DNA from: Anoplopoma fimbria
Lineage: Eukaryota > Chordata > Actinopteri > Perciformes > Anoplopomatidae
Length of the DNA: 64,000 bases
NCBI RefSeq assembly: GCF_027596085.1
Contig: NC_072450.1
Coordinates: 26,479,223 to 26,543,222 of the forward strand
Direction of reading: 5' to 3'
Each line of letters starts with the position of its first letter. Positions within the stretch are counted from its first letter, which is position 1. The position numbers were made by a program, and so were the translations under genes. Of the stretch, positions 41,501-55,237 are shown piece after piece. Under the pieces are notes generated by a model. That model did no database searches and was not told where the DNA came from. It saw only the letters and a program-made list of their open reading frames with translations.

Positions 41501-43140
41501 CACGTGGTGAGAAGGCCTTAGCCTTGGCGAAGGTCTGTGATGCTCAGGAATGCTAACGTCTTGAGGCAGCCTGTCACATAAATCCCACATCCTGTCCAGC
41601 CTCCCGGAAGTTTGATGGCTTCGGCACACGGCCCTGACTCCTCAGACGTCAACCGCCTAGTTCTAGAGCTCGCCTAACCTTCACCTTTCGGCTGTGACGC
41701 TCTGATTGAGCCAGAGTTAATTGAATTTTGGTGAGCAAAAGGTCTGACAGCAAGGGGAGAGGGAGGAGAGGAAGGGACCGTTATCACTCCAGCAGGGATG
41801 AAGATGATGAGTTTGCCTTTGGGGCGAGGGCTTGAGTCAGTAGAGCATATGAGCCGTTTTCATTGGGTTTCATCAGAGCGGGCCTCGTGTTGTCTGGGTT
41901 TGGGTAGGACGCGTGAGGTTGGGCAGAGACATTCACCAATAGGCAGGATCTTATGTAACGACTCCTTGTGCTCCACTAGACGAGTGGCTGTGGAGAAACC
42001 TGGTTCCAATATTAAAGGAGAGGGAAGTTCAGTGTTATCACGTTTTCATTTTGATGTTGCCAACATTTTAAAATGTCTCAGGAAAAAACATGTTCATTTG
42101 ACTATAGTACAAAAGGAAATGGCTATTGTTGTCAGTTGTTATGTTCAATGGAGCAATAAAGTGTTGTCACACCCCAACACAATTGAGGTGAATTGATTTC
42201 ACTTTGTGGAGCTACAGCACCGACTCTGACACGGACATTTTAAAAAATGTAAAAACAACATAAAAAGTTTCCCCAATCCACTTTGCAGAGAAGGCAGCCA
42301 GTATTTCTAAGCTGGGATACTACCTGTCATTGGACTGTTGTGTCATTTAGCTTGTGATCATCTTTTAAACACTAATTTGTACAATATATCACATGTAGCG
42401 TAATATTAACTGAAAAGTTTGGTTCAATTTAATTCAGTGAAAGTAACAAACTAAATCTCGACACATCTTGTCCTCTACATGACAGGGTCAGCGCAAAAGC
42501 CACCTTCAAGCCCTTATCATTTCATTTTTTGTTAATTTTGGTTTAATTTCTTTATCCAGCTTTACACAAAAACCCTGTCTACTGAGAGATAGTCTCTACA
42601 AAAATTGTTTATGTGCATGAATCAATGTCACTAGAGGCAACTATGTTTTTGTTGTTATTCTGAATTAATGAATTACCATCCCACCTGATGTCTTCCGTAA
42701 TAAACTGATCATGAAGAATATGCATTTTACTGCTCTCTTTGTCATATCTATTTCTTCGTCTACTGTTGTCAGGGGAACACAGGTCCACTGCACACAGGCT
42801 GTTTAATTAAGGATCGTAATTACAGAAACAAGGCCTGCTTTACTTTTCCTTGTATGTCTGTTGTTGTGATGCATCTAACAAATGTTCCTTTTTGGAAAGC
42901 GAAGACATTTTGTGACCGTCGGTGAGAGGTGAAGAAGAAAACCGATACGTCAGTCTGTAACCTGTTCTGCGTCTGATGTCGGTTTGTTTGTCTGTAGAAC
43001 CTGAGAAGTCACAGGAACAGAGGAAGTGACAGGATGAGGACGAGCCCCACCTCCACCCATCCCCGCTGCACGTGCACACAGACACGCACTGACTCATGCT
43101 CCCTCTTCACATGGGGAACAACACGGCCTCTCACGAAATC
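38600..43140. other. Intergenic stretch, 4.5 kb, no gene recognised
   Basis: Unassigned sequence. A possible tRNA-like B-box (ggtttgaaactcgc) is near 40788. ORFs reach 132 aa (41798-42196) without known motifs. Confidence 0.4.
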
Positions 43141-43142
43141 AC

Positions 43143-43263
<121 letters not shown>

Positions 43264-43856
43264 ATATTTTTGTGTTTACAGATATGAGGCCTCTAAGGAT
43301 AACTGGGATTCAGAGGCAGTGATGTGCGAGGGCCAAGATCAGATCAGGTCATCAGGCGAGACGAGCTTGGAGGAGTTTGTCCCGAGCCGCAGCCCTGTGA
43401 GGAAGTCAGCTGTTTATGTTTTTGAGAGTAGATGGAGCGGATGCTCTTAGTTACAGCATATGTCACACATTTAGCGTATGAAAAACGCAAAATAAATGTT
43501 TTAGATAAATCAGATAAAACTGGTAGTTTAATCTGCTTTTCCCCCCCCCATGAATCTTGCATGTCATTAAAAGCGTACATGCAAAACGAGTTGGAGTTAA
43601 ATCACACAATTTTGCATGCTTCCGTAAATAAGCTCACGAAGCCCCATTTGCATGATTGGAAACAAATGTCGGACGCCTATTTATAGCGCATGAGAATGCC
43701 CCCGTTCCGGTCCGTCCCGACTCCACGCGGCCTCGTGTGTGCTGCGGTTCAGCTGTTCTCTGATCGGTTGTGTCCACTGAGACAGCGTTCAACATCGGTG
43801 CCCAAAACCCTCCAGTGAATGGACAGACAGGGAAGCTGCACGCAAAGGCAAACAAA

Positions 43857-43858
<2 letters not shown>

Positions 43859-43908
<50 letters not shown>
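43859..43908. repeat. (CA)n microsatellite, about 24 units
   Basis: Uninterrupted CA array following aaacaaacaaa. Confidence 0.97.
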
Positions 43909-43910
<2 letters not shown>

Positions 43911-44267
43911 GTCAGTGAGAATATTTTTAGCCAGAGTTGGGTCAGTGTGGCAGACACTTAGCCATAAGTGTCTCGAAAATCCAGAAAATCGCTTTATTTC
44001 ATGAGGCAGACACTCTTTTTTTCCTTCTCCATTGTTTGCTTTAAATCCTTGATACTCCCATTTGTTGGGGGGGTGGAGTGGAGGCATGTCAGGGTAAAGA
44101 CAGGCCAAAGTGCAGGTTTTCTGAGGTCAAACTGTTGGAGTTGGTGCTCATAGTGTAAACACACCAATGCTGTGTTTATTTGAATGTTAATACAAGCCAA
44201 GCTCTGCTGTGACTCAACCGCATGTGACTTGGTGCTGGGAAACGTCATCGTTTCAGTGACTGCAAAG

Positions 44268-44371
<104 letters not shown>

Positions 44372-44399
44372 TGTGAGTGTGAGAGTTTGTTGTTTTGCT

Positions 44400-47160
44400 G
44401 GAGGAACAGGAGTGAGGAACGTGTTACAGACTTGGGGTCATAACTTCTGTCATAACTTCTCGTTGTGTTGTTGGGGGAGGGGAGTTATGTAAGCAGGAGA
44501 AAGGGATGCATGTTGTTGGCATGGCTGCGAGAGGGAGGGAGACTGAAATGAGAGAGAGAGAGTGAGAGGGAGAGAGGCAGAAATGAAGCTGTAACTCTCT
44601 TACACACAAGAAACAGATGGAGTATGAGGCTTCAGGCAGACCTCAGGGGTCACGGCAAGATGAACGGATATATAAAGAAGATAGGGCGTGCTGCATCATA
44701 TGAAGTATATATAGTTTAGTGTTTAATGAGTCCATTGAGAATGGCATTCAGCTGAAGGTTCAGGACTCTTTTTGATAATTTTTAAGAAATAGGTGTAATA
44801 AAAAAAATAATTTGATGAAAGTTAATGATACAAACAATTCTTCAAAGTTGAGTCCTATCACTTAGGACGTTAATTCGCAGCATTTGCCAGCTCCAGATAG
44901 AGGTCTGGAGAGGGTAATGGAAGTGCAAAAATGCTAACTCATTTGCTGGGAATGTGGTTAGAACAACCTTTAGAGATTTCATCGTTTTGTTCTTCCGCAT
45001 AAAATACAACACAAAATGTGTAAGTATCATAATCGTTTGCCAGTGCATATTACCTGCAATAATCCAAATCCCATTGGATTTTTGTTCAGGGAACCAGTGT
45101 GATGCTAATTTTTGTTTTTGCTTCCAAAAATACATCCCTGCAGCACTATACAAGGGAGGCTTGTATAGTGCTGCAGGTACTATACAAGTTTAAAGTTTAA
45201 AAAACTTTCAGTATATTAATAAACTGCAGATTTAACGAAAACAATTTGTTTTTAAAATGGCTTCTGGAATTAAAAACCTTCATCATTCTCTGTCTCTCCC
45301 TGCCTCCCCCCTCTCCACTGACCTTCACCCCATCTTCCAGCCATCTCAGCAGCCATTTCTCTCCATCCATCGTGTCACATTCCTCTCGCTACCCGGGCCC
45401 GCTTTATCTCATCCTCCTCTCCTCAGCTCACCCCTCGCACCGCCGATTGTTTGCTTCTATTCGAAAAGAAGAATTTTTACGGTTTTCTCATTCCATTTAA
45501 GCTCAGCCAGCGCTAACCCATTGTGCTCTGATGCTCCTCTCAGGCAAGAAATCAGGCAGGGGGGGGATTGAAGGGAGGGTGGGAGGATGATAGGGATTTG
45601 AGGGAGGCAGAGAGTAAAGCAAACGCGTGAGAGCAGTGAGGGAGAGGTGTCGAAGAAGTACGAGAGGAAAGAGAAGCTAAACTAGACGTCACAGCGCCGG
45701 AGCAGGATGAGCAGCCAGCCATATGCTCAGGATGTGGACTGAAATCTCACCCATGACCTTTTTCCCTGCTTGTAGTCTTCTCTCTCCCGCCTCTCTTTGC
45801 TGTCTCCTGAATGACACATTGTCCTCACATACCAATATTTCTCTCAATATTGTCACTACATTTCAATTTCACTAGTTTAACCACAATTTTATATTTTGAT
45901 AAAAAATCTCCTCCTTTTTTTGTCATTTGACGTCCAGCACTCGGATGATATCGCAGACTGTCTCGCTGAGCAGAGACTTAGCCCACACTCTGTAGCCCGG
46001 CGGGTACAAGCATGGCAATTTAAACCTAGCAGAGCTACTTACGCTAATACAAGTTCATGCGTTTCAACGCACAGAATTGGAGCATGCTGATGTTAATACT
46101 AGTCTGCCCATGCATGTAGATAGGATTTGATGTAGGCCGGTGTTCTTTAAAGTGGCTTTAACAGGTTGGCAGCAAGATTTGATGCACTGTGTGGATTAAA
46201 CAACACTTGTGAGTGTGTGTGTGTGTTTGTGTGTAAATTAGATTATTTTAACAGCACTGCAGTTTCCAGGAAGTGTAGGTATTGCATTGTGGGTAAGAGG
46301 GAAATAAAAAATGTGAAAACCATTCCCTTAAGAGGGCATTGACAAGTTGAAACAGGAAAGTGACGTCCACAGTTTGAAGCACAGTTTTGTCTAAAATATC
46401 ATGGCATGTTTTGACATTAGGAGTTCCATTAAATAGACCTAAGGGGTCCTAACCCGACACATTAAGCAGCCCCACACCTAAACTAACTGACTGTAGGTTT
46501 CCATTTATTTCAGTGATGATTCTTCTTTCTCATTTCCGTGGCACAGTTCCAGACCCTGTCCGTTCACAATTTTAGAGGCAGCTGTTCTGCAATGTTTCTG
46601 ACAATTTGGGGCTCTTCTTTTTTAATTACATTTTTTTTTTTTTACTGTTTTTTACACTCAATTTCACAACCTATTTCAGCCAATTCTCTAGACGTTTTTG
46701 TTTCGTCTTTCTCACTCTTGATCCAGGCATTTTTGCTGTGAATTCTGTCGTCTTCTTGGCAGCTTTATTTCACACTTTAGACTACTTCAATGTGTAATTT
46801 GAATCCCAGTTGGGGTTCCTGTTACCAGTTACAGAAAGCATGTTCTATACAACTAGAAGAGCATAAAGCCTGAAATTAAATAGGTCATTTAAAGAACAAT
46901 TTAAGAGATTGAGGAATGAGGAGAAGGCTCAATGTCTTTTGGTTCTTACTCGTCGAGGGTACTACAAATTCCCTGCGCCAAATAAGTAATAAGTGAATAG
47001 TAGGGCTGCAGGCGGGTATACGTGCAGGGGGGTGAACTGTCCTGAAGTATGTTGGTGAGGTGGGACAGGGTGGCCTCATCACAACGTTCACTTGGAAGCA
47101 AAGAAGACGGGATGTCTGTAGAAGACGGAATAGCGATGATCCTACAGAATCGTTTTTATT
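44400..47160. other. Intergenic stretch, no gene recognised
   Basis: Contains a GA-rich patch near 44545-44575, the hairpin at 45137-45177 and a T-run near 46625. ORFs up to 104 aa are pyrimidine-biased and unsupported. Confidence 0.4.
45137..45177. repeat. Perfect 18-bp inverted repeat with 5-bp loop
   Basis: Arms 45137-45154 (cctgcagcactatacaag) and 45160-45177 are exact complements. A further partial copy of the left arm (actatacaag) follows at 45179-45188. Confidence 0.93.
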
Positions 47161-47164
47161 CCCC

Positions 47165-47330
47165 ATAAAGCTACGACATTTTTTATGATCCACCATACTA
47201 TGACTTTTTATGACATACTATATTATGACATTTTTATGGACATTTTATGACCGATTATACTATGACTTTTATGACACGCTATACTATGAACGCTTTTAAA
47301 TGACATTTTTATGACATACTTTACTTTTTC
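47165..47330. repeat. Degenerate tandem repeat (TATGACATTTTTATGACATACTA type)
   Basis: About six imperfect units combining ttttatgacat and actatactatga. AT-rich and without ORFs. Confidence 0.7.
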
Positions 47331-47334
47331 CACT

Positions 47335-49120
47335 ATATTTTTTATCATCTTCTTTGTATGTTAAAATTTGACAAGGCCGGATACAGCTGCTTTAAAATAG
47401 TTTTAAAACAGCTAATCTTGCAATAACAGTGTTTATCATGAGCAAAAGCACGTAACTAAGAGAACAAAGATAGATATCGATATATGCTGGCTTTATTTGC
47501 CCACTCTGAGAGTTCTACCACTGCCCCAATAGAGATTAATATAATTAAGTTTGATCAGCTTGAATCATTAAAAATATATTTAAAAGCAACATTTCTTTCC
47601 AGAAACATGGTACCAGTTACCCTGGATAATCCACAGACCTCACTGGGAACAGTTTTCAACTACTTTCCATCGAAGAGAGTGTGTTCTGTGGATTAGCCAG
47701 ATTTATTCTGGGAAGACATGTAGCAGTGATTTTTTTAAGCACAATTATATCTGTATGGTGGGGTATTTTGTGTCTTTTTGAACCAAGCTTTCAAGGGCTA
47801 CATGTACACAAACCTCGTTTCAGCCCGAGTTTAATGCAGCTTTAAATGTCAAGTTCAAAAGTTGAAATGGTCTTCTTTCGCTCGGTTGCAGGGCCACAAT
47901 ATTCAGCTCACGAGGACGTCGTTGATGTTAGCTGGGGGGGACAGTTGCCATGCTGACATGCGGTGTAGGTGTAACAACACCGCATAGACAATCCCGCTGG
48001 GCATCAAACCACCACCGCTGGGGTGAATTGCTTCCCACCATATGAAGCCGAGCCGCCGCTGTGACCCCACCTGTCTGTTCAATCTCCGTTTGGATGGGCC
48101 GACGCGGGAGAAGATAAATCTCGAGCAAATCTTCAGCCCACTCCAAACGGCCTCAGACACTTTCCTGATGTTGTCGTCGAGTGGATGGAGTACTTTTTAC
48201 TTCAAATGAGATTAGCGTGATATTTTGTCATCTCACGAGGGAGGGAGGGAGGGAGGGAGGGAGGGAGGGAGGGGGAGGGAGTGGGAGGGTGGCGCTGCTC
48301 ACACATGGCTTTCCTTAAACAGACATCTCAGTGGCTTGCTAATGGCGTCAGCTCCGCCTGTGCGAATTAAAAAAAAGAAAAAACCTCCCTGAATGAGTTT
48401 ATTGTTTGCTGCAGGGCACATTTGTTTGATGAGTCTAATCCCTTGACTAAAGAAACAAAGGTGTAACATTCGGCTGCTGAGGATGAGTGTGTGTGTGTGT
48501 GCACGTGTGTGGGATGGTGCACATAAACCCATCTCTCCCTGTCCCACACAGGCTCCTAATCCTAGAAGATGAAGTGTAACCAGGCTGGAAGTGTGACTGG
48601 GCGGCAGCCAGCGTGATGCTTTCGGCGTGTGTTGACTCACGCCGTGATCCCTCCTCCTGCCTCGCAACAAACCACAGTATGTCATACTCCTGTAACCTTT
48701 TGTTGCCTTTTGATTCAAACGTTCCCTTTTCTTTGTTTAATTCAACGGGCCAAATGTTTCCCCATCTTGCACTCACAATCTGTTATTTTTCATCATCGTT
48801 CTACATCTGCATCATATTTTCACCAATGAGACACTTATGAGGACTAAACACAGATGTTTATGCAGTAAGGGAAAGTAACATGTCAGGTTTGTGTGCAGCC
48901 ATGCATGGCTTTAACAGTCAACATCTGTGTGCAGGCTTTGCATGCACACATTACAGTATGATTCATATAGGCGTAACATAAAGCTTTACATTTTCACTGT
49001 ACAGTCAGCTGTAAAATGAACAGGAGCAGGGCGCATTTACATGAGTAAATTATAAATCAGGTAAGTAATGCTGTTTTTCTGCATTTGACCACAAAGGTCT
49101 CATTTAATGCCACATGCTCT
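47335..49120. other. Intergenic stretch, no gene recognised
   Basis: Includes a (GGGA)n run at 48238-48280 and a short GT run at 48487-48512. ORFs up to 139 aa on the minus strand have no known motif. Confidence 0.4.
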
Positions 49121-49125
49121 GATTT

Positions 49126-49660
49126 AGCAAATGTCCATGAGAAGTGATGTCACCCATTGGTTTGTGGACTGATGTTTTCTAAGGCCTTGAGTTCGGCATT
49201 TTGGTCGTCCCCATCTTTTTTTTGCAACCAAAAGGGATATGAGAGGGTGAATTTTTAGGCCACCAAAAATGTTATTAACTTCAATGAATTTGAAACACAC
49301 AGTTTCACAGGTTAAAGGTCTAAGATAAAAACACTGACACCTCCAAGACCCGACCTCGCCGCAGTAGCGACCTGTCAATCACAAAGTAGGACTGTCCTAA
49401 AGCATAACTTCCTTTATGGTCTATTTGACTCTAAATGGACCATAATTTGCTAAATCAACATCATGCTGTATTGAAGAAGACTTGAAACTAGAGATTGAGA
49501 CCATAAACTCATGTTCACAATGTTTACTGAAATCAAGAGAGAAGAAGGGTCATTTTCTCATAGACTTCTATACAATCTGACTTCTTTTTGGAGTCGCCCC
49601 CTGCTGGCCATTAGAAAGAATGCAAGTTTAGGTCGCATTGGCTTGAGATTTCCGACATGG
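49126..49660 (+). repeat. Dispersed ~0.5-kb fish repeat, copy 3
   Basis: Shares atgtcacccattggtttgtg, gcgacctgtcaatcaca, ttatggtctatttgactct, aagacttgaaactagagatt, tcatagacttctatacaatc and gctggccattagaaagaatg with the other copies. No ORF. Confidence 0.8.
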
Positions 49661-50049
49661 AGACAGCTATTAGCTGATTGCTAATCTTTTTGCAAGTAGA
49701 ACAAAAAAATATCCGGTAATGAGGAACAGTTTTATAGATCGCGACAGAGTCCACAAGAGAATGAGAAGGATAATCGATGTTTACAATTGTGATAATTATA
49801 CAATGAAGGTGCGTTTCCATAGCACCGAATGTGTAATAACACGCTGTGGTTATCAGGCTGTACATCATAAATCCATTGAGCCTTCTGAAAGGCTACTCCA
49901 TTGTCATTTAAAAAGTAGGGGTCGGCTTCGGCTCGAGAAAAGGGACTCTGCTCTCACTTTAAGGCCAACACGACTGTACTCTGAGGCTCAGCTGCCAGAA
50001 CATGTCATCATCGTCTTCAATGAAATGCATGAATTTCACCAATAAGCCT

Positions 50050-50199
<150 letters not shown>

Positions 50200-50735
50200 A
50201 TATGATTCACATCATCTTGGATCAAACCTCCTGCTGGAGCACCTGTAGTGATAATCCGTAAAGAAAAAAATGAGTGAGACCTTCAAGGTGGGAACAGATC
50301 CCATGGGTGTGCGAATCAAAAGCCGAAAAAAAAAAAAAAAGATATAATTTGATGTCGAAACATGCTGGTTAGGCAAATTATTTCTCTTTATTAAATTTCA
50401 CAGAGATTACAGTTTGGATCTCTTTCACAGCTTTACGTTTCCATCTATTCAGCGGATGGCAGCTTTTGAAGTCGGAGGGAGACTTATAAAGCGAGGCAGG
50501 TACGGGCTAACAGGGCCCCTCTCTAAGCCTGCCACAAAAAAGACACTGAGACGCTCTCTGTCTCTCCTGATCCTCAGGGAACTGGGGGGAGGAGGAGGAG
50601 GAGGAGGGGGGGAAGTAGGTCAGGCTTCAGCGTCAGACTGCTGCGAGGATCAGGGCGCCGAAGTTGTTGACTTGTATTCAAAGTTCCCTTTTCACACTTT
50701 GGCTGTCAAGAATCTCACAGACGTGAAGATAGAGA

Positions 50736-50772
<37 letters not shown>

Positions 50773-51240
50773 ATAGTCCTCACACACATACTTAGGTCAT
50801 ATTTTTTTAGGCTTTCCAGCTCGAACACTGCATCACGCGTTGTCATCCAGAACCACCCATTAAATAAATCCTCCTTTCCTGGTGATGGAGGCTGAACTAT
50901 TCACCCGCCTCTATACCCTTCAGAGACGCACAGAAACATGAGAAAATCCTACAGGAGGCTTAATAAGCATAAGACACTAATATCATAAAGTCACTTGTGG
51001 GTGCTACAGATACATGAGTCACCACAGCAGCATTATGGGGAATGCGAGTGCAGACAAACTTTCTATATTTAGGATATCGTCTGAATTGTTAGGGGCAAAG
51101 AATATTTAAGAGGACTTAAGATGCGCATTAGGGGACAAACCCCTACCAGGGAAGACACTCATCATTTCTAAGTGATTAGACCAGTAAACCGGACGCATGC
51201 CAGTGGGTTAATAGACAACCATTTGACTAATTTGCAATTA
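50200..51240. other. Region upstream of cplx3
   Basis: Contains a (GGA)n run near 50588-50610 and a (GA)n run near 50745-50766. No exon or clear TATA box recognised. It may include cplx3 regulatory sequence. Confidence 0.35.
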
Positions 51241-51372
51241 GAAAAAAAAGCTGTTGACAGCGCAGATGACCCTGAGACAGACACAGGCACCAACACAGCC
51301 GGGAGGAGAAACAGAGTCACGTGTCCATCGTGAGTCCTCGTCAGACGGCGAATCAGTGGAGCAGCCATGGAA

Positions 51373-51403
51373 GCACACACACACACACACAGAGAGAGAG
51401 AGA

Positions 51404-51435
<32 letters not shown>

Positions 51436-51465
51436 CACACACACACACACACAGAGAGAGAGAGA

Positions 51466-51497
<32 letters not shown>

Positions 51498-51522
51498 CAC
51501 ACACACACAGAGAGAGAGAGAG

Positions 51523-51553
<31 letters not shown>

Positions 51554-51601
51554 CACACACACACACAGAGAGAGAGAGACACACACACACACACACACAC
51601 A
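51373..51601. repeat. Higher-order (CA)n/(GA)n compound array
   Basis: Eight (CA)n blocks alternate with seven (GA)n blocks over 229 bases, ending 242 bases before the cplx3 start codon. The block period is about 30 bases. The long TH/RE ORFs on + and CV/SL ORFs on - are translations of it. Confidence 0.97.
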
Positions 51602-51843
51602 GTCCGGCGGTGCTGGGATTGGGCAGAGGACGGAGTCACGGGATTGGTAGAGTTCAGCTCCAAACTTCCTCTCCATCTCTTCACGGCGCGGAGCTGTCCA
51701 CGGGCCACTGGTGCTGAAGCTGCCAGCGCCGCAGAAGACAGATCTGTTCCCCCCCTTCCTCCCATCCAGCTTCTTCTTCTTCTTCTTCTTCTTTTCTTTT
51801 TTCAAGATCAAGATATAAGAGGAGTCTCCAAGAGGACACAGCC

Positions 51844-54800
51844 ATGGCTTTCATGGTGAAACACGTGGTGGGAGGACAGCTGAAGAACCTGACCGGCGGG
51901 CTGACGGAGGAGAAGCCCGAAGCGGAGAAGTCTGACGCCGCCGCGCAGGGGATGACCCAGGAGGAATTCGAGCAGTACCAGCAACAGTTAGAGGAGGAGA
52001 AGTAAGGCAGTGATTTGAAGCTTTTTGTGTTCATTTAAGTTTGGATGGAAAAACCAAAGCTTGTGTGTGTGTGTGTGTCTAAACAGTGCGTTTTTGTGCG
52101 TAAATAAGCAGAGCTCTCTCTCATTTCATTTTTTCTTTCTTACGCATCAATGCTCCTCACACAGCTGCTCCATCGCCCAGGGAGCTCTCCGTCTCTGAGC
52201 AAGGGCAAATTATGTATAGCACCGTTTTGTTTTTTTTTAAATTTGGGATTCCTGGAATCATTAGTCCATGGAAATGTCTACAGGGATTCGTGCCTGGAGC
52301 GAAACTGTGCGTGCGACTGAATAATGAGCCAGATTGTGTGGTAAATAAAGTGGGATGGGGTAAAAAGAAAAAAAAAAATGCTATTTGGATATTATCAGAC
52401 AACCAACAGTATAAATAAATAAATATTGTTTTATTTTGTTGCTTATTAGTCGACTTTCATCATTCATAATTACTTCTCCAGATGGTTGCAACACATTTAC
52501 ATTTCACAAATGTATTGCGCCCCTAAACAAGTGGATAAATTGAATTTAGAATGGTATGGTCTCTATTATATGGCTAATTATGTTTTATTTGGTTTATTTT
52601 TTTATATATATATTTACAGCTGATACTCCAGCTGTGCAACTCGTTTCTCGTCTTTGCTCTGTTTCTCACCTGCAGCAGTGAATTCTTCACATGCTAATGT
52701 TGCTGATTTACATAGCTGTCATGGTGTTCTATCTCCTCGGCTGCACCGGGGGCAACAATGTGAAGTAACAACAAGGTCATTTCTGCAGACAGAGTTGACC
52801 CAACAGACAGCAACTCACTATTGATTAATGTGATGCTTCCCCTTAGAGCAGGACTCGCATATCAGACGATCGCTGTCCTGCTCATAGAATAAGCACTGAT
52901 TAATGATGTGGATTAGATTCTGGTTATGTATTTCAGCTGTGACACAAACTGTAGGCGTTTAAAAGCAGCGCTGCACGCTCTCCTTTGGAGGATAACACAT
53001 TACAAAGACCACTTTATCAAACTGTCTCCAATCCCTGGCTCCTTCCCATCAACACCAACTACCATGAAGGCATTTTGAGTGGGAGGCGAAGTCTTAACGC
53101 AGCATTAGCACCCACAGAGCTCTACGGGAGAGATGCTTAATGCTCTGCCGTCATAATGTGACCTTCAGTGGGAGTGAGTTATTAGTCTGAGGTGCTAAAT
53201 GCGAGCGTATAGATCACGGAGAAGCCCACGCTGCTCCGATTAAAGCAGAACCAGGGTTGGGGTAGGGGGAGGTGTTCCTCACCCTGGCATATCACATGTA
53301 GACGTTCTATCACCCTCAACAAACCCGGGGCCTCACTGACAACCCAGGGCATCCGACGCCCTTGAGAGCGGGGAGGACACAGAGCTCTTCTCATTGGATG
53401 CGAGCGAGCGCTGCACTGGGAACACGTTTGGGCCCCAGCTCATGTTAACACAAAGTGAACTCGCACGGACAGCACCACGAAACGCTGCATCTCCAGATAG
53501 AACGACCTTCCTCCTGACACATTGGGTGCAAACACTTCGCAAAAACCATGCCCCCAGGTCCTCCAGCGCCAAAACCCATCTCCAACCCCAGCCCCCGCCT
53601 TTAGATGAGGCCGCTGATACACGTTTCTTTGAAGAAAATAATCTTCTGTGATTATTTTTGTTACATGCACCTTCACAGACTTTGTTTAAATGCGGCCTTT
53701 CGTCACGGTGTCCGCGCTTGTGTTTGGCCCTCAGGCCGTACAAGCAAGATTGTTTACCATCGTGTCACGTTGTTCACTCGTGATGTTAGAGGCATTCCGG
53801 CACATTTGGCAATTTAGGAGGGGACAATTATGAACTATACTGAAGCCATAAATATTCGAGTGACAGAGTGGAGAGAGCATTGCCAGCCACCTATAGTCTG
53901 CCCTCTGCTGGAGGCATCACATACTGAAGGCCGGGGGGTGGACATGAGTGGGTTTTTAAAGACAAATGACAGCAGGCTAACAGATGAATATTGGACATCT
54001 CAACATTTGGTTCCTCCGGGACAGATGTCAGACTTGAGGAACTTGAGCAGACGTTTGGAGAGTCATCTTTCATTCCTTTGCCTTAAACCGCCTGACAGTT
54101 AAGAAGCTCTTTTTATGGGTTTCCCGCCCAAAAGTGTCAGGCATTTAAGTGCAGCTAGGGAGGCAGACCGCATTGGCGTACAGCTAAAGCGAGATAAGTC
54201 CAGTATATGTGCGGTGAGTTGACAGTTGAAGGTCGAGGGGAGTGGTTGTGAATCTGCAGTTAGGAGGTTTCCTCTAGTAGTGCACATCCCTCAGAGGACC
54301 GATAGGATGCTGCGTCGTGAGCTCCTAAACATCAGCAGAACATCTCTTATTTCACTGATGCTGCTCTGCACTCTGTAGTCAACAGTGAAGAGCAGGTCAC
54401 ACCGATGCTAAGCTCCGAGGCCCCCAAGCTCCAAATCCAGCAGGAGCCTTTTAATGCTCTGAAAGCAGAGGTGCAACTGCACACAGCAGAAATGAACAGT
54501 AGATTTTCCAAAATTTCAGAGACTACTTTGTAACATCTTGGGGTTTGATTTAAATGTTATTTTGGAGTTTGCATCGCTATTTTGACGCTTCCCCACACGT
54601 GACAACTTTCACAGACATTCCTTCACACTTTGTTTGGCAGCTGAGTTGATTTAAGTTTGTATAAAATGTTGCCCCCCCCCCAATCAATATTTGTCCCCCT
54701 TTTTTTGCAGACAAGAACGAGAAGCCAATTTTGCCCAGAAGAAAGCTGAGAGAGCCACCGTTAGAAGTCATTTCCGGGACAAGTACAGACTACCAAAGGT

Positions 54801-55237
54801 AAACTGTTCCAGCTCTGCTTTGGCAAAAGAAAACCGAAGAAAATGCATACTTGGATTTAAGTGCAGATCATATCACTGTCATATCAAAAACCGTCACATC
54901 CTCACAGCCGTGTACTATACATGTCTATAAAGTCCAATGGGAAAACAAAACCTTTTTTGTTCTAAACGTCGTGTCCCTTTCTCTCTCCTGTCCTGTTGGT
55001 TGTCCACCCCAGAACGAGACGGACGAGACCCAGATCCAGCAGGCGGGGGATGACGTGGTGCTGCCCACGGAGCTGGCCAAGATGATCGCCGAGGACAACC
55101 AGGAGGAGACGCACAAGCAGTCGGTGCTGGGCCAGCTGACCAACATCCAGAACGTGGACATGGACCAGCTGAAGGACAAAGCCCAGGCCACGCTGGAAGA
55201 CCTCAAAAAGCAGACGGAGAACTGCAGTCTCATGTGA
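51844..55237 (+). CDS. cplx3: Complexin-3, three coding exons
   Basis: Small cytosolic SNARE-binding protein that clamps or facilitates vesicle fusion; complexin-3 is the form used at retinal ribbon synapses. Exons: 51844-52001, 54711-54798, 55013-55237, with GT-AG junctions (aa|gtaagg, ttgcag|acaag, aag|gtaaac, cccag|aacga). They sum to 471 nt, or 156 aa plus TGA; human CPLX3 is about 158 aa. The N-terminus [18 protein letters not shown] is diagnostic of complexin-3 rather than -4. The helical SNARE-binding core is mainly in exon 2 ([20 protein letters not shown]). The C-terminus is CSLM, a CaaX box expected to be farnesylated, as in complexin-3/4. The ATG has a strong Kozak context (acagccatgg). 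The gene lies on the same strand as csk, matching mammalian order. A teleost a/b paralogue cannot be assigned from this alone. Confidence 0.95.
52002..54710 (+). other. cplx3: cplx3 intron 1
   Basis: A 2.7-kb intron with GT at 52002-52003 and acceptor tttttttgcag at 54700-54710. No repeats of note, and ORFs inside show no family match. Intron 2 is 54799-55012. Confidence 0.85.

Noticed and set aside
41798..42196. 132-aa + strand ORF
   Set aside because: No family resemblance, no splice or promoter support, and a length not surprising by chance in unconstrained sequence.
51168..51859. ORFs of 109-201 aa with RERE/THTH or CVCV/SLSL content
   Set aside because: Translations of the (CA)/(GA) compound array upstream of cplx3.
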